64,000 nucleotides of DNA from Pseudomonas sp. R84 (GCF_009834515.1 NZ_CP019426.1:5907501-5971500), one strand, 5' to 3'. Counted from the stretch's first letter, positions 40,720-51,540 are shown. Made by a program: numbers and translations. The notes: generated by a model from the letters alone, not told the origin.

Positions 40720-41600
40720 TGGCGACGTATGCCGTCGGCGACCTGCAAGGCTGCCTCGAACCGCTCAAGTGCCTGCTCAAGCAAGTAGCGTTCGACACAA
40801 AACTCGATCGGCTATGGCTGGTGGGTGATCTGGTCAACCGTGGCCCGCAATCACTGGAAACCCTGCGCTTTTTGTATGGCATGCGTGAATCGCTGGTCTG
40901 CGTGCTCGGTAACCACGACCTGCATCTGCTGGCTGCGGCTAAAAATATCGAGCGCTTAAAGAAGTCCGACACCCTGCGCGAGATTCTCGAAGCGCCGGAC
41001 TGCGCCGAATTGCTTGAATGGGTGCGCCAGCAAAAGCTGATGCACTACGACGAGCTGCGTGACGTCGCCATGGTTCACGCCGGCATTCCACCACAATGGT
41101 CACTGCGCCGCGCCTTGAAGTGTGCTGACGAAGTCGAAACCGCGCTGCGTGACGACAATCTGTTTCCGGCCTACCTCGACGGCATGTATGGCAATGAGCC
41201 AGCGAAATGGGACAACGACCTCAAGGGCGTAGCCCGCCTGCGCGTCATCACCAACTACTTCACGCGCATGCGGTTCTGTACCGCCGAGGGCAAGCTCGAC
41301 CTCAAGAGCAAAGAAGGCCTTGATACTGCCCCACCCGGCTACAAACCGTGGTTCCAGCACAAGGAGCGCAAGACCAAAGGCTTGCGGATCATCTTCGGCC
41401 ACTGGGCGGCACTCGAAGGTAATATCCATGAGCCAGGCATCTCGGCGCTGGACACCGGGTGTGTCTGGGGCGGCAGCCTGACCCTGATGAACGTCGACAG
41501 CGGCGAACGCCTGTCGTGCAAATGCGATGAACACGGTGGTCTCGCCCCGACCGTCGCACCACTTATCCCCCAAACTTCGCCAGTCAGCGCACCGCGTTAG
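40719..41600 (+). CDS. apaH: Symmetrical bis(5'-nucleosyl)-tetraphosphatase
   Basis: ApaH hydrolyses Ap4A to two ADP and also affects RNA caps made from Np4A. The 293-residue metallophosphoesterase has [16 protein letters not shown] and LGNHDLHLL, and [11 protein letters not shown] later. It begins at the last base of apaG. Confidence 0.97.
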   Translation: MATYAVGDLQGCLEPLKCLLKQVAFDTKLDRLWLVGDLVNRGPQSLETLRFLYGMRESLVCVLGNHDLHLLAAAKNIERLKKSDTLREILEAPDCAELLEWVRQQKLMHYDELRDVAMVHAGIPPQWSLRRALKCADEVETALRDDNLFPAYLDGMYGNEPAKWDNDLKGVARLRVITNYFTRMRFCTAEGKLDLKSKEGLDTAPPGYKPWFQHKERKTKGLRIIFGHWAALEGNIHEPGISALDTGCVWGGSLTLMNVDSGERLSCKCDEHGGLAPTVAPLIPQTSPVSAPR

Positions 41601-41633
41601 ACTGCGCTTTCAGCCGAGCAACAGGAACCCGCC

Positions 41634-41963
41634 ATGAGCGAATTCAAACGAATCCCCCCGGAACAGGCCCAGGCCCTGCGTGAACAAGGCGCCGTTGTCG
41701 TCGATGTCCGCGATCCGGCAACTTTTGCCGCCCTGCACATCAGCGGCTCGAAGCATCTGGACAATCATTCCCTGCACGCTTTCATTCAAGGCGCCGACCT
41801 TGATGCACCGACCGTCGTGGTCTGCTATCACGGAAACTCCAGCCAGGGCGCCGCGGCTTACCTGATCAGCCAAGGCTTCTCCGACGTCTACAGCATGGAC
41901 GGCGGCTTCGAGTTGTGGCGTACGACTTATCCTGCGGAAACCGCCCAAGGCACCGCCGAATAA
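41634..41963 (+). CDS. glpE: Thiosulfate sulfurtransferase GlpE (rhodanese)
   Basis: This single-domain cytoplasmic rhodanese transfers sulfane sulfur from thiosulfate to thiol acceptors. The 109-residue protein has [15 protein letters not shown] and the catalytic Cys in [13 protein letters not shown]. An AGGAA site precedes the ATG. It follows apaH by 33 bases. Confidence 0.92.
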   Translation: MSEFKRIPPEQAQALREQGAVVVDVRDPATFAALHISGSKHLDNHSLHAFIQGADLDAPTVVVCYHGNSSQGAAAYLISQGFSDVYSMDGGFELWRTTYPAETAQGTAE

Positions 41964-42068
41964 TTTTTTTGTCACGCGCAGGCCCCGGCTGCCGTGGGCC
42001 TGCGCGGGCAGACGAACGGTCTTGCCACAACTAATTACGTATCTCGCCTTTACCTCCTGAATTCCCAA

Positions 42069-42077
42069 CTATCCTTA
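42069..42077 (+). promoter_or_regulatory. Possible RpoS-type -10 element upstream of prkA
   Basis: CTATCCTTA resembles the stationary-phase consensus CTATACTTA with one difference. It is 184 bases before the ATG. No -35 is needed for this class. Low-confidence reading by eye. Confidence 0.3.
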
Positions 42078-42137
42078 AGCCCAGGCCATCCAAAACAGGG
42101 GAGAGCCGGTACACCGGCGCACGGGTCATCGGGAGTG

Positions 42138-42164
42138 ACTTTCACGATTGTCGATCGTGAAAGT
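42138..42164 (+). repeat. Perfect 11-bp inverted repeat upstream of prkA
   Basis: ACTTTCACGAT and ATCGTGAAAGT face each other around TGTCG, about 96 bases before the prkA ATG. It could be an operator for a dimeric regulator or a hairpin in the 5' untranslated mRNA. Confidence 0.6.
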
Positions 42165-42260
42165 GTTCTGGGGGGTAAACAATCGGCTGCTACTGCAGCT
42201 GCTTGCCAGCATCGACTGAGTGATCCGGCGTCGGCTCCACGTATCGAGCGAGGTGACGTC

Positions 42261-44183
42261 ATGAGTATCTTTAGCCACTTCCAACAACGCTTCGAGTCCA
42301 CACGCCAGGAAGAACTCTCGCTGCAAGAGTACCTGGAGCTGTGCAAGAAAGACCGTAGCGCTTACGTTTCCGCCGCCGAGCGTCTATTGCTGGCCATCGG
42401 CGAACCGGAACTGCTCGACACCTCGACCAACTCGAGGCTGTCACGCATCTTCTCCAACAAGGTGATCCGTCGCTATCCGGCCTTTGAAGACTTCCACGGG
42501 ATGGAAGAATGCATCGACCAGATCGTCTCGTATTTCCGCCATGCCGCCCAAGGCTTGGAAGAGAAGAAACAAATCCTCTATCTGCTCGGCCCCGTCGGCG
42601 GCGGTAAATCGTCTCTGGCCGAGAAACTGAAACAACTGATCGAAAAAGTGCCCTTCTACGCAATCAAGGGCTCGCCGGTATTCGAGTCGCCACTGGGTCT
42701 GTTCAACGCCACCGAAGATGGCGCGATCCTCGAAGAAGACTTCGGTATACCACGGCGCTACCTGAACACCATCATGTCGCCATGGGCGACCAAACGCCTG
42801 GCCGAATTTGGCGGCGACATCAGCCAGTTCCGCGTGGTCAAACTGTATCCGTCGATTCTCAATCAGATCGCCGTGGCCAAGACCGAACCGGGCGACGAGA
42901 ACAACCAGGACATTTCCGCGCTGGTCGGTAAGGTCGACATCCGTAAACTTGAGGAATACCCACAGAACGACGCCGACGCTTACAGCTACTCCGGTGCGCT
43001 GTGCCGGGCCAACCAGGGCCTGATGGAATTTGTCGAAATGTTCAAAGCACCGATCAAGGTGCTGCACCCACTGCTGACCGCGACTCAGGAAGGCAACTAC
43101 AACAGTACCGAAGGCCTCGGCGCGATTCCGTTCACCGGGATCCTGCTCGCCCACTCCAACGAGTCGGAGTGGCACACCTTCCGCAACAACAAGAACAACG
43201 AAGCGTTCATCGACCGGATCTACATCGTCAAAGTGCCTTACTGCCTGCGCGTCAGCGATGAAGTGAAGATCTACGACAAACTGCTGTTCAACAGTTCCCT
43301 GGCCAAGGCGCATTGCGCCCCGGACACCTTGAAGATGCTGGCGCAGTTCACTGTGTTATCGCGCCTCAAGGAGCCGGAAAACTCCAATATCTATTCGAAA
43401 ATGCGCGTCTACGACGGCGAAAACCTCAAGGACACCGATCCGAAGGCCAAGTCGATTCAGGAATATCGCGACTCGGCAGGTGTTGACGAAGGCATGAACG
43501 GTCTGTCGACCCGCTTTGCGTTCAAGATCCTGTCCAAGGTCTTCAACTTCGACCCGCATGAAATCGCCGCCAACCCGGTGCACCTGCTTTATGTGCTGGA
43601 ACAGCAGATCGAACAGGAACAGTTCCAGGCTGAAACCCGCGAGCGCTACCTGCGCTACCTGAAGGAATACCTGGCGCCGCGTTATATCGAATTCATCGGC
43701 AAGGAAATTCAGACCGCGTACCTCGAGTCTTACAGCGAGTATGGCCAGAACATTTTCGACCGTTACGTGCTGTACGCAGACTTCTGGATTCAGGATCAGG
43801 AGTACCGCGATCCGGAAACCGGCGAGATCCTCAACCGCGTGGCGCTGAACGAAGAACTGGAAAAAATCGAGAAACCGGCCGGCATCAGCAATCCGAAGGA
43901 TTTCCGCAACGAGATCGTCAACTTCGTCCTGCGCGCCCGGGCCAACAATAACGGCAAAAACCCGACTTGGCTCAGCTACGAAAAGCTGCGCGTGGTCATC
44001 GAGAAGAAAATGTTCTCGAACACCGAAGATCTGCTGCCAGTCATCAGCTTCAACGCCAAGGCCAGCAAGGAGGATCAGCAAAAGCACAACGACTTCGTCA
44101 CTCGAATGGTCGAACGCGGCTACACCGACAAACAGGTACGGCTTCTTTCCGAATGGTACCTGCGGGTACGGAAGTCGCAGTGA
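42261..44183 (+). CDS. prkA: PrkA family serine protein kinase (YeaG)
   Basis: This AAA+ type protein with a C-terminal kinase-like domain has 640 residues. The ATP-binding loop GPVGGGKSSLAEKLKQLIEK starts at about residue 111. E. coli YeaG is linked to nitrogen starvation and stationary-phase fitness. The frame is open from 41994, but the ATG at 42261 (MSIFSHFQQRFE) fits the family and has GAGGTGA upstream. It leads prkA-yeaH-spoVR, a cluster conserved in many proteobacteria. Confidence 0.93.
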   Translation: MSIFSHFQQRFESTRQEELSLQEYLELCKKDRSAYVSAAERLLLAIGEPELLDTSTNSRLSRIFSNKVIRRYPAFEDFHGMEECIDQIVSYFRHAAQGLEEKKQILYLLGPVGGGKSSLAEKLKQLIEKVPFYAIKGSPVFESPLGLFNATEDGAILEEDFGIPRRYLNTIMSPWATKRLAEFGGDISQFRVVKLYPSILNQIAVAKTEPGDENNQDISALVGKVDIRKLEEYPQNDADAYSYSGALCRANQGLMEFVEMFKAPIKVLHPLLTATQEGNYNSTEGLGAIPFTGILLAHSNESEWHTFRNNKNNEAFIDRIYIVKVPYCLRVSDEVKIYDKLLFNSSLAKAHCAPDTLKMLAQFTVLSRLKEPENSNIYSKMRVYDGENLKDTDPKAKSIQEYRDSAGVDEGMNGLSTRFAFKILSKVFNFDPHEIAANPVHLLYVLEQQIEQEQFQAETRERYLRYLKEYLAPRYIEFIGKEIQTAYLESYSEYGQNIFDRYVLYADFWIQDQEYRDPETGEILNRVALNEELEKIEKPAGISNPKDFRNEIVNFVLRARANNNGKNPTWLSYEKLRVVIEKKMFSNTEDLLPVISFNAKASKEDQQKHNDFVTRMVERGYTDKQVRLLSEWYLRVRKSQ

Positions 44184-44184
44184 A

Positions 44185-44290
44185 GCAGCTGCAAGCTTCT
44201 AGCTACAAGCTGCAAGAACAAAGCGCGTAACCCAGTGATCCCCGGGAACCTGCTTTTACTTGCGGCTTGGAGCTCACAACTTGAAGCTGC
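44185..44290. repeat. Long imperfect inverted repeat between prkA and yeaH
   Basis: The arms of about 32 bases (44185-44216 and 44259-44290) share most positions. The left arm is of the type GCAGCTGCAAGC...AGCTACAAGCTGCAAG. This is a further extragenic repeat family. It falls inside an operon and ends just before the yeaH ribosome site (GGAGGG). Confidence 0.75.
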
Positions 44291-44304
44291 CCGGAGGGCT
44301 TCCT

Positions 44305-45576
44305 ATGAGTTATGTGATCGACCGACGTCTGAATGGCAAGAACAAGAGCACGGTGAACCGCCAGCGTTTTCTGCGGCGTTACCGTGACCACATCAAGAAG
44401 GCCGTCGAAGAGGCGGTCAGCCGGCGCTCCATTACCGATATGGAGCACGGCGAACAGATCAGCATTCCCGGTCGCGACATCGACGAACCGGTGCTTCATC
44501 ACGGCCGCGGCGGCAAGCAGACCGTGGTTCACCCCGGCAACAAGGAATTCACTGCCGGCGAACACATTGCTCGGCCACCCGGCGGTGGCGGCGGACGCGG
44601 TCCGGGCAAGGCCGGTAATTCCGGCGAGGGCATGGACGAGTTTGTCTTCCAGATCACCCAGGAAGAATTCCTCGAGTTCATGTTCGAAGACCTCGAGCTG
44701 CCGAATCTGGTCAAGCGCAACCTCAGCGGTACCGACACCTTCAAAACCGTGCGGGCCGGGATCAGCAACGAAGGCAACCCATCACGCATCAACATCATCC
44801 GCACGTTGCGTTCGGCGCATGCACGGCGTATTGCCCTGTCTGGCAGCAGTCGGGCGAAACTGCGCGAAGCCAAAGAAGAACTTGAGCGTCTGAAACGTGA
44901 AGAGCCGGACAACTTTGGCGATATTCAGGAACTCGAGGCCGAAATCGAAAAACTCAGCGCGCGCATCCATCGTGTGCCGTTCCTCGACACCTTCGACTTG
45001 AAATACAACCTGCTGATCAAACAGCCCAACCCCAGTTCGAAAGCCGTGATGTTCTGCCTGATGGACGTCTCCGGCTCCATGACCCAGGCGACCAAGGACA
45101 TCGCCAAACGCTTTTTCATCCTGTTGTATCTGTTCCTGAAACGAAACTACGACAAGATTGACGTGGTATTCATCCGCCACCACACCAGCGCTCGGGAAGT
45201 CGACGAAGAGGAGTTTTTCTATTCGCGGGAAACCGGCGGCACCATCGTCTCCAGCGCCTTGAAACTGATGCAGGAGATCATGGCCGAGCGTTATCCAAGC
45301 AACGAGTGGAACATCTACGCGGCCCAGGCTTCCGACGGCGACAACTGGAACGATGACTCGCCGATCTGCCGTGACATCCTGATCAACCAGATCATGCCTT
45401 TTGTGCAGTACTACACTTACGTGGAGATCACCCCGCGCGAACATCAGGCCTTGTGGTACGAGTACGAACGTATCGCCGAAGCCTTTTCTGACACTTTTGC
45501 CCAGCAGCAACTGGTCTCGGCCGGGGATATCTATCCGGTCTTCCGTGAACTCTTCCAGCGCAGGTTAGTGACATGA
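44305..45576 (+). CDS. yeaH: YeaH/YhbH family protein (DUF444)
   Basis: The role is unknown. The 423-residue protein has a basic start [15 protein letters not shown], a Gly-rich stretch ([14 protein letters not shown]), a predicted coiled coil ([16 protein letters not shown]) and a von Willebrand-A-like domain with MDVSGSM and later Thr/Asp residues of the metal site. The start at 44305 is backed by GGAGGG. It shares four bases with spoVR. Confidence 0.92.
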   Translation: MSYVIDRRLNGKNKSTVNRQRFLRRYRDHIKKAVEEAVSRRSITDMEHGEQISIPGRDIDEPVLHHGRGGKQTVVHPGNKEFTAGEHIARPPGGGGGRGPGKAGNSGEGMDEFVFQITQEEFLEFMFEDLELPNLVKRNLSGTDTFKTVRAGISNEGNPSRINIIRTLRSAHARRIALSGSSRAKLREAKEELERLKREEPDNFGDIQELEAEIEKLSARIHRVPFLDTFDLKYNLLIKQPNPSSKAVMFCLMDVSGSMTQATKDIAKRFFILLYLFLKRNYDKIDVVFIRHHTSAREVDEEEFFYSRETGGTIVSSALKLMQEIMAERYPSNEWNIYAAQASDGDNWNDDSPICRDILINQIMPFVQYYTYVEITPREHQALWYEYERIAEAFSDTFAQQQLVSAGDIYPVFRELFQRRLVT

Positions 45577-47135
45577 CCGCCAAAGAGCAGAAGCGCCAAC
45601 CCATTTCCACCGGCTCCGAATGGACGTTCGAGCTGATCCAGACCTACGACCGCGAAATCGCCCGGATCGCGGCCCGCTATGCCCTGGATACCTATCCCAA
45701 CCAGATCGAAGTGATCACCGCCGAGCAAATGATGGATGCGTACGCCTCGGTGGGCATGCCACTGGGTTATCACCACTGGTCCTACGGCAAACACTTCCTC
45801 AGCACCGAAAAATCCTACAGCCGTGGGCAGATGGGCCTGGCCTACGAAATCGTGATCAACTCCGATCCGTGCATTGCCTATCTGATGGAGGAGAACACCA
45901 TCTGCATGCAGGCGCTGGTCGTGGCGCACGCATGCTATGGCCACAACAGTTTCTTCAAGGGCAACTACCTGTTCCGCACCTGGACCGATGCCAGCTCGAT
46001 CATCGATTACCTGGTGTTCGCCAAGCAGTACATCATGCAGTGCGAGGAGCGCCACGGCATCGACGCGGTGGAAGACCTGCTCGACTCCTGCCATGCGCTG
46101 ATGAACTACGGCGTCGATCGTTACAAGCGTCCGTATCCGATTTCTGCCGAAGAGGAGCGGCGCCGGCAGAAAGATCGCGAAGAGCACCTGCAGAAGCAGA
46201 TCAACGATCTGTGGCGCACCATTCCTAAAGGCGCGGACAAATACAGCGACAGGGACAACGCGCGCTTCCCGGCCGAGCCGCAGGAAAACATCCTCTACTT
46301 CATCGAGAAACATGCGCCGCTGTTGGAGCCGTGGCAGCGCGAAATCGTGCGTATCGTGCGCAAGATCGCCCAGTATTTTTATCCACAACGCCAGACCCAG
46401 GTGATGAACGAAGGCTGGGCGACGTTCTGGCACTACACGCTGATGAACGACCTGTACGACGAGGGGCTGGTCACCGACGGCTTCATGATGGAGTTCCTGA
46501 CGTCGCACACCAGTGTGGTGTTCCAGCCAGGTTTCGATAGCCCTTACTACAGTGGCATCAATCCTTATGCACTGGGCTTCGCCATGTACCGCGACATTCG
46601 GCGCATGTGTGAAGAACCTACCGAAGAAGATCGTCACTGGTTCCCGGAAATTGCCGGTACGGACTGGCTATCGACCATCAAGTTCGCCATGAGCAGCTTC
46701 AAGGATGAGAGTTTCATCCTGCAATACCTGTCACCGAAAGTGATCCGTGATCTGAAGCTATTCAGCATCATGGATGACGATCAGAAGGACGACTTGTTGG
46801 TGCCTGCAATTCATGACGAACCCGGTTACCGGATCATTCGCGAAACCCTCGCTGCGCAGTACAACCTCGGCAATCGTGAGCCGAATGTGCAGATCTACAG
46901 CATCGATCGGCGCGGCGATCGCTCGCTGACCTTGCGTCACCAGCAGCACGATCGCAAACCGCTGGGAGACTCCACTGACGAAGTGCTTAAACATCTGCAT
47001 CGCCTGTGGGGCTTCGATATCCATCTGGAAACCCTGCAAGGCGACCAGATCATGAAAACCCATCACGTTCCGCCACGCAGCGAACACAGCGAAGGGGATT
47101 ACGGTCGACTCGACCTCGCCGTGATTCATCTTTGA
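45573..47135 (+). CDS. SpoVR family protein (YcgB)
   Basis: This 520-residue protein is homologous to SpoVR of Bacillus and YcgB of E. coli, whose molecular function is not established. Family blocks include [44 protein letters not shown] with an HExxH-like NEGWA-H arrangement, and [13 protein letters not shown]. It completes the prkA-yeaH-spoVR cluster with an ATGA overlap, suggesting the three act together. Confidence 0.92.
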   Translation: MTAKEQKRQPISTGSEWTFELIQTYDREIARIAARYALDTYPNQIEVITAEQMMDAYASVGMPLGYHHWSYGKHFLSTEKSYSRGQMGLAYEIVINSDPCIAYLMEENTICMQALVVAHACYGHNSFFKGNYLFRTWTDASSIIDYLVFAKQYIMQCEERHGIDAVEDLLDSCHALMNYGVDRYKRPYPISAEEERRRQKDREEHLQKQINDLWRTIPKGADKYSDRDNARFPAEPQENILYFIEKHAPLLEPWQREIVRIVRKIAQYFYPQRQTQVMNEGWATFWHYTLMNDLYDEGLVTDGFMMEFLTSHTSVVFQPGFDSPYYSGINPYALGFAMYRDIRRMCEEPTEEDRHWFPEIAGTDWLSTIKFAMSSFKDESFILQYLSPKVIRDLKLFSIMDDDQKDDLLVPAIHDEPGYRIIRETLAAQYNLGNREPNVQIYSIDRRGDRSLTLRHQQHDRKPLGDSTDEVLKHLHRLWGFDIHLETLQGDQIMKTHHVPPRSEHSEGDYGRLDLAVIHL

Positions 47136-47198
47136 TCCGCTTCCAGCCTCCGAAAGTTCGACGCAAGGGTTATCCTGTCGGGCTAACGGAGGTTTTTT

Positions 47199-48428
47199 AT
47201 GCAGATTTTCAAGGTTGGCGGTGCCGTACGTGATCGCTTGCTGGGCAAACCGGTCACGGACATCGATTGGGTGGTGGTCGGTGCCACCACCGAAGAAATG
47301 CTCGCCCAGGGTTATCGCCCGGTCGGTGCGGATTTCCCGGTTTTTCTTCATCCAAAAAGCGGCGAGGAATACGCCCTCGCCCGCACCGAGCGCAAAAGCG
47401 GGCGCGGTTATGGCGGCTTCACTTTTCACGCCAGCCCCGAGGTGACACTTGAAGAAGACCTGATCCGCCGCGACCTGACCATCAACGCCATGGCCGAGGA
47501 CAATCAGCAGAATCTGACTGATCCATACCAGGGTCAGCGCGATCTTGAAGCGAGAATCCTGCGTCACGTATCCCCGGCGTTCGCCGAAGATCCCCTGCGT
47601 GTCCTGCGTGTAGCCCGCTTCGCGGCGCGTTATGCCGGGCTCGGTTTTAGCGTTGCGCCGGAGACGCTAGAGCTGATGCGTCAACTCAGCGAATCCGGTG
47701 AACTGGAGGCACTGACCGCTGAGCGCAGTTGGAAAGAAATTTCCCGCGCACTGATGGAAGATCAACCGCAGGTGTTCGTTCAGGTGTTGCGCGACTGCGG
47801 CGCGCTGAAAGTGCTGATGCCAGAAGTCGACGCGCTTTTTGGAGTGCCGCAACCGGAAGCGCATCATCCGGAAATCGACACCGGCCTGCACACGCTCAGC
47901 GTGCTGGAGCAGTCGGCGCTGCACAAACAACCGCTGACCGTGCGCTGGGCGTGTCTGCTGCACGACCTCGGCAAAGGCCTGACCCCGGAAGAAGAGTGGC
48001 CACGACACATCGCCCATGAGCACAAAGGGCTGAAGCTGATCAAAGCGGTCAATGAACGTTTCAAGGCTCCGAAGGACTGCCAGGAATTGGCTTTGCTGGT
48101 AGGCCAGTTCCACACCCACGGTCATCGGGCGCTGGAGCTGAAAGCCTCGACACTACTGGAGTTACTGCAAAGTTTTGATGTGTATCGCCGACCACAGCGC
48201 TTTGAAGAGTTTATTGCGGCATGCGAAATGGATGCTCGCGGACGCAAAGGGCTCGAGCAGAGAAGTTATCCACAGGCCGATTATTTACGTGGTGCGGCGA
48301 AGGCAGCACGGGAAGTCGCGGTGCAGCCATTGCTAGAGAAGGGATTCAAAGGCCCGGAGCTAGGCGAAGCGCTGAAGCGTGAGCGACTGAAGGCGCTGAA
48401 AGCCTACAAAGACGCGGCGTCCGCTTGA
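47199..48428 (+). CDS. cca: Multifunctional CCA-adding tRNA nucleotidyltransferase
   Basis: Cca builds or repairs the 3' CCA of tRNAs. The 409-residue protein has [11 protein letters not shown] and DIDWVVVGA (catalytic Asp pair), then [12 protein letters not shown] and an HD phosphohydrolase domain with [12 protein letters not shown] and LLHDLGKG. The HD domain is the long gammaproteobacterial form. GGAGG lies eight bases before the ATG. A REP pair follows. Confidence 0.96.
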   Translation: MQIFKVGGAVRDRLLGKPVTDIDWVVVGATTEEMLAQGYRPVGADFPVFLHPKSGEEYALARTERKSGRGYGGFTFHASPEVTLEEDLIRRDLTINAMAEDNQQNLTDPYQGQRDLEARILRHVSPAFAEDPLRVLRVARFAARYAGLGFSVAPETLELMRQLSESGELEALTAERSWKEISRALMEDQPQVFVQVLRDCGALKVLMPEVDALFGVPQPEAHHPEIDTGLHTLSVLEQSALHKQPLTVRWACLLHDLGKGLTPEEEWPRHIAHEHKGLKLIKAVNERFKAPKDCQELALLVGQFHTHGHRALELKASTLLELLQSFDVYRRPQRFEEFIAACEMDARGRKGLEQRSYPQADYLRGAAKAAREVAVQPLLEKGFKGPELGEALKRERLKALKAYKDAASA

Positions 48429-48432
48429 AAAG

Positions 48433-48500
48433 CTTCGCGAGCAGGCTCGCTCCCACATTTTGGAATGCATTTCCCTGTGGGAGCGAGCCTGCTCGCGAAG
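48433..48500. repeat. REPIN-like pair between cca and folK
   Basis: Perfectly complementary arms (48433-48457 and 48476-48500) carry the REP core, with an 18-base spacer. It separates two convergent genes. Confidence 0.92.
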
Positions 48501-48512
48501 ACGTCAGTCGAT

Positions 48513-49031
48513 CTAAAGCAAATCTGAAGGCGTGAGCCGCTGCCCGCGCCACTCGAACGCAACCGGCGCCAGCACCTGATCAATCTGCGCCTCAGCCCAC
48601 AACGTCGCGAAGCTTTTTCCCACACCCGGATGCATGCGATCCGGCGCAATCAGCGACAACGGCCACAACACAAAGGCATTTTTCAGAATCTCGGCACGCG
48701 GCAAAACCAACCCGTCGAAATTCCCCGCCAGTTCGCCATACAGCAGCACGTCGATATCCAGCGGCAAGCCTTTGCGATCAGGCGCGTAGCGGCCGTTATC
48801 CGCCTCAATGAATTTCAAGCGGCGATCCAGTTCCATCAACGGCAGGTCGGTATACGCCGACACCACAAAATTGAAGAACGGCCCGCTCTTGATCCCCACT
48901 GGCTGGCTCTCGAACACCGCGGAACAGCGGATATCCACCAGAAACGTCGCCAAAGCGTCGAGACCAGCGCACAAATGGATTTCGCGCTCGATATTGCTAC
49001 CGAGCCCGAGGTACACCTGAGTCAGCGACAT
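48513..49031 (-). CDS. folK: 6-hydroxymethyl-7,8-dihydropterin pyrophosphokinase
   Basis: FolK transfers pyrophosphate from ATP to the pterin in folate synthesis. The 172-residue protein has VYLGLGSNIEREIHL, and DRKGLPLDIDVLLYGE with the metal-binding Asp pair, then LPRAEILKNAFVLWPL. It overlaps folB by ten bases. Confidence 0.95.
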   Translation of the reverse strand: MSLTQVYLGLGSNIEREIHLCAGLDALATFLVDIRCSAVFESQPVGIKSGPFFNFVVSAYTDLPLMELDRRLKFIEADNGRYAPDRKGLPLDIDVLLYGELAGNFDGLVLPRAEILKNAFVLWPLSLIAPDRMHPGVGKSFATLWAEAQIDQVLAPVAFEWRGQRLTPSDLL

Positions 49032-49378
49032 CCGCGCTCGATCTCCACACCCACGCCGCCCTTAGCCGCTGGCACCGCACCAGGCTTGGTCAGCTTCAGC
49101 CGCACCCAGGTGATGTCGAATTCGCTCATCAGTACTTCGACCAGACGCTCGGCGAATGTCTCGACCAGTTGGAACTGAGCCTGTTCGGCAAAAGCCTGAA
49201 TGCGCGTGGACACGCTGGCATAGTCGAGCGCCAGGGTCAGGTCGTCACCGGCGGCGGCCGGGCGATTGTCCCAGGCGAAGCTCAGATCAAGTCGCAGGCA
49301 CTGTCGGATGCCGCGCTCCCAGTCGTAGGCACCGATCACGGTGTCGACTTCCAGGCCCTCGATAAACACTCTGTCCAA
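49022..49378 (-). CDS. folB: Dihydroneopterin aldolase
   Basis: FolB cleaves dihydroneopterin to the FolK substrate, and also epimerises it. The 118-residue protein begins [21 protein letters not shown] and has [12 protein letters not shown] and [13 protein letters not shown] chose the TTG at 49376-49378. GGAGAG lies upstream at a good distance, and a longer ATG reading adds eight residues not seen in the family. It is followed by folK in one operon and diverges from plsY. Confidence 0.92.
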   Translation of the reverse strand: MDRVFIEGLEVDTVIGAYDWERGIRQCLRLDLSFAWDNRPAAAGDDLTLALDYASVSTRIQAFAEQAQFQLVETFAERLVEVLMSEFDITWVRLKLTKPGAVPAAKGGVGVEIERGCR

Positions 49379-49452
49379 GCACTTCTCTCCACTGCACGAC
49401 AAGGGCGCAATGCGCCGTTAGAATCAGGGCGTCCTCGCCCGGAATAGTTAGC

Positions 49453-50022
49453 ATGTTTTGGTTACTGGCGACTTTCGCCTACCTGCTCGGCTCGCTGTCC
49501 TTCGCCATTTTGCTCAGCCGCCTGACCGGAAATCCGGACCCGCGAATGAGTGGCTCGGGCAATGCCGGCGCCACCAACATGCTGCGCCTGGCCGGTCGCA
49601 AACTGGCGATCCTGACCCTGCTGGGTGACCTGTGCAAAGGCCTGGTGCCGGTGCTGATCGCCTCGGCTGTCGGCCTTTCGCTGCAGGATCAGGCGTGGAT
49701 CGGCGTGTGCGCCGTGATCGGTCACCTGTTCCCGCTGTACTTTCGCTTTCGTGGCGGCAAGGGTGTCGCCACCGCTGCCGGCATGCTGCTGGGCCTGTAT
49801 CCGCCCGCCGCGCTGCTGGCAGTATGCGCTTGGTTGCTGACGTTTTACCTGACCCGCACCAGCTCGCTTGCAGCGCTGATCGCCACGCCACTGACCCTAC
49901 CGTTGCTGGCCTGGCAGGAACCGGAGGCGCTGTTGCCGATGAGCGCGCTGACACTGCTGATCGTCTGGCGCCACCGCGGCAATCTACGCGACCTGTTTGC
50001 CGGGCGCGAACGGCATTTCTGA
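49453..50022 (+). CDS. plsY: Acyl-phosphate glycerol-3-phosphate acyltransferase
   Basis: PlsY makes lysophosphatidate in the inner membrane from acyl-phosphate. The 189-residue protein has several hydrophobic helices and the loops [24 protein letters not shown] and [20 protein letters not shown] site precedes the ATG. It converges on tsaD with 23 bases between. Confidence 0.96.
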   Translation: MFWLLATFAYLLGSLSFAILLSRLTGNPDPRMSGSGNAGATNMLRLAGRKLAILTLLGDLCKGLVPVLIASAVGLSLQDQAWIGVCAVIGHLFPLYFRFRGGKGVATAAGMLLGLYPPAALLAVCAWLLTFYLTRTSSLAALIATPLTLPLLAWQEPEALLPMSALTLLIVWRHRGNLRDLFAGRERHF

Positions 50023-50045
50023 ATACCGTCCATGAGCGCCACTCA

Positions 50046-51071
50046 TCACAGCGCCGACAACTGCTCCATCGGCCAGCGCGCCTGCACGCTGATTGCCAGA
50101 CTTTCCTGCTGACCGGCCTGCAAGCGCTGGCAACCGGCAAACGCGATCATCGCGCCATTGTCGGTGCAGAACTCGGGACGGGCGTAGAACACATCACCTT
50201 TCATGTCGCCGAGCATCTTTTCCAGCGAAACGCGCAGGGCCTTGTTGGCGCTGACGCCACCAGCGATCACCAGACGCTTCATGCCGGCCTGCTTAAGGGC
50301 CCGTTTGCACTTGATGGTCAAAGTCTCCACCACGGCCTGCTGGAACGCCAGCGCGATGTCGCAACGGGCTTGCTCGTTGTCGTCCCCGGCGCTGACGCAC
50401 TGCTGCCAGGCGTTGAGAGCAGAGGTTTTCAGACCACTGAAGCTGAATTGCAGACCCGGACGATCACACATCGGACGCGGGAAGGTAAAACGTCCTGCGC
50501 CCCCCTTCTCGGCCAGTTTGGCGATTTCCGGGCCACCCGGATAATTGAGGCCCATCATTTTCGCGGTTTTGTCGAACGCTTCGCCGGCGGCATCGTCGAG
50601 CGTTTCGCCAAGCAGACTGTATTGACCGATGCCATCGACCTGAACCAGCTGCGTATGACCGCCGGAAACCAACAAAGCGACGAACGGGAATTCTGGCGGT
50701 TTCGGCTCCAGCATCGGCGCCAGCAAATGCCCTTCCATATGGTGCACACCGAGCGCCGGAATGCCCCAGGCAAAGGCCAGCGCCTGAGCACAGGAAGCAC
50801 CGACCAGCAGCGCGCCAACAAGCCCAGGACCCGCGGTATAGGCGATCGCATCGATCTCGGTCGGCACGCAGTCCGCCTCGGCCAACACCTGACGAATCAA
50901 GGGCAGCATGCGCTTGACGTGGTCACGCGAGGCCAGTTCCGGCACCACGCCGCCATAGGCGCGGTGCAGGTCGATCTGGCTGAACAGCGCGTCAGCCAAC
51001 AGGCCACGCTCACTGTCGTATAATGCGACGCCGGTTTCGTCGCAGGAGGTTTCTAATCCCAGTACTAGCAT
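50046..51071 (-). CDS. tsaD: tRNA threonylcarbamoyladenosine synthase subunit TsaD
   Basis: TsaD, with TsaB/C/E, forms t6A37 in tRNAs reading ANN codons. The 341-residue protein has [16 protein letters not shown], metal-binding His residues in [12 protein letters not shown] and the ASKHA-fold [10 protein letters not shown] and [12 protein letters not shown]. It diverges from rpsU. Confidence 0.97.
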   Translation of the reverse strand: MLVLGLETSCDETGVALYDSERGLLADALFSQIDLHRAYGGVVPELASRDHVKRMLPLIRQVLAEADCVPTEIDAIAYTAGPGLVGALLVGASCAQALAFAWGIPALGVHHMEGHLLAPMLEPKPPEFPFVALLVSGGHTQLVQVDGIGQYSLLGETLDDAAGEAFDKTAKMMGLNYPGGPEIAKLAEKGGAGRFTFPRPMCDRPGLQFSFSGLKTSALNAWQQCVSAGDDNEQARCDIALAFQQAVVETLTIKCKRALKQAGMKRLVIAGGVSANKALRVSLEKMLGDMKGDVFYARPEFCTDNGAMIAFAGCQRLQAGQQESLAISVQARWPMEQLSAL

Positions 51072-51270
51072 GGGTTTGCGCCTTGTTTAGGCTGAATTCG
51101 AAGGCGCGCATAATAGTCCCCGCGTGATGCCCCGACCAGCGGTTTTCGATCAGAGGCTTTGCATTCCGAGCGATGAGGGGTTAACATCCGCAACCCTTAA
51201 AAACCGACGTCTTCAAGTGCTCTTTTGCCGCGAGGATGTTGACCCCGGTAATGAATGAAGGTAGCTCTGG

Positions 51271-51486
51271 ATGCCAGCCGTCAAAGTTAAAGAGAACGAA
51301 CCCTTCGACGTAGCTCTGCGTCGTTTCAAGCGCTCCTGCGAAAAAGCCGGTGTACTGGCTGAAGTTCGTAGCCGCGAATTTTACGAGAAGCCAACTTCTG
51401 AGCGTAAGCGCAAAGCAGCAGCCGCTGTTAAGCGTCACGCCAAGAAAGTTCAGCGCGAACAGCGCCGCGCCGTTCGTCTGTACTAA
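51271..51486 (+). CDS. rpsU: 30S ribosomal protein S21
   Basis: S21 is a small basic 30S protein needed for start-site recognition. The 71-residue sequence begins [20 protein letters not shown] and ends with a basic region. It heads the rpsU-dnaG-rpoD macromolecular synthesis operon and diverges from tsaD across 199 bases. Confidence 0.98.
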
Positions 51487-51519
51487 TACACAGACGTTCG
51501 TTGCAAGCTTCTTTGCCTA

Positions 51520-51540
51520 AGCCCGGCTCTCAGCCGGGCT
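51520..51540 (+). terminator. Hairpin after rpsU, probable attenuator
   Basis: AGCCCGGCT and AGCCGGGCT pair over nine bases with a CTC loop, 34 bases past the rpsU stop. There is no long U run, so read-through is likely. This would explain more S21 than primase from one transcript. Confidence 0.65.

Larger units (their letters stand above)
41964..42260 (+). other. Upstream region of the prkA cluster
   Basis: This 297-base gap has no gene. It holds an 11-bp hairpin (CGCGCAGGCCC, 41975-42006), a possible RpoS-type -10 and an 11-bp inverted repeat, the last two listed separately. In E. coli the homologous yeaGH genes are stress-controlled, so this region probably carries the cluster's control. 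Confidence 0.6.

Noticed and set aside
41975..42006. Strong 11-bp hairpin after glpE as a terminator
   Set aside because: The T run lies before the hairpin on the plus strand, and the minus strand has A instead of T after it. It is not a typical terminator in either direction.
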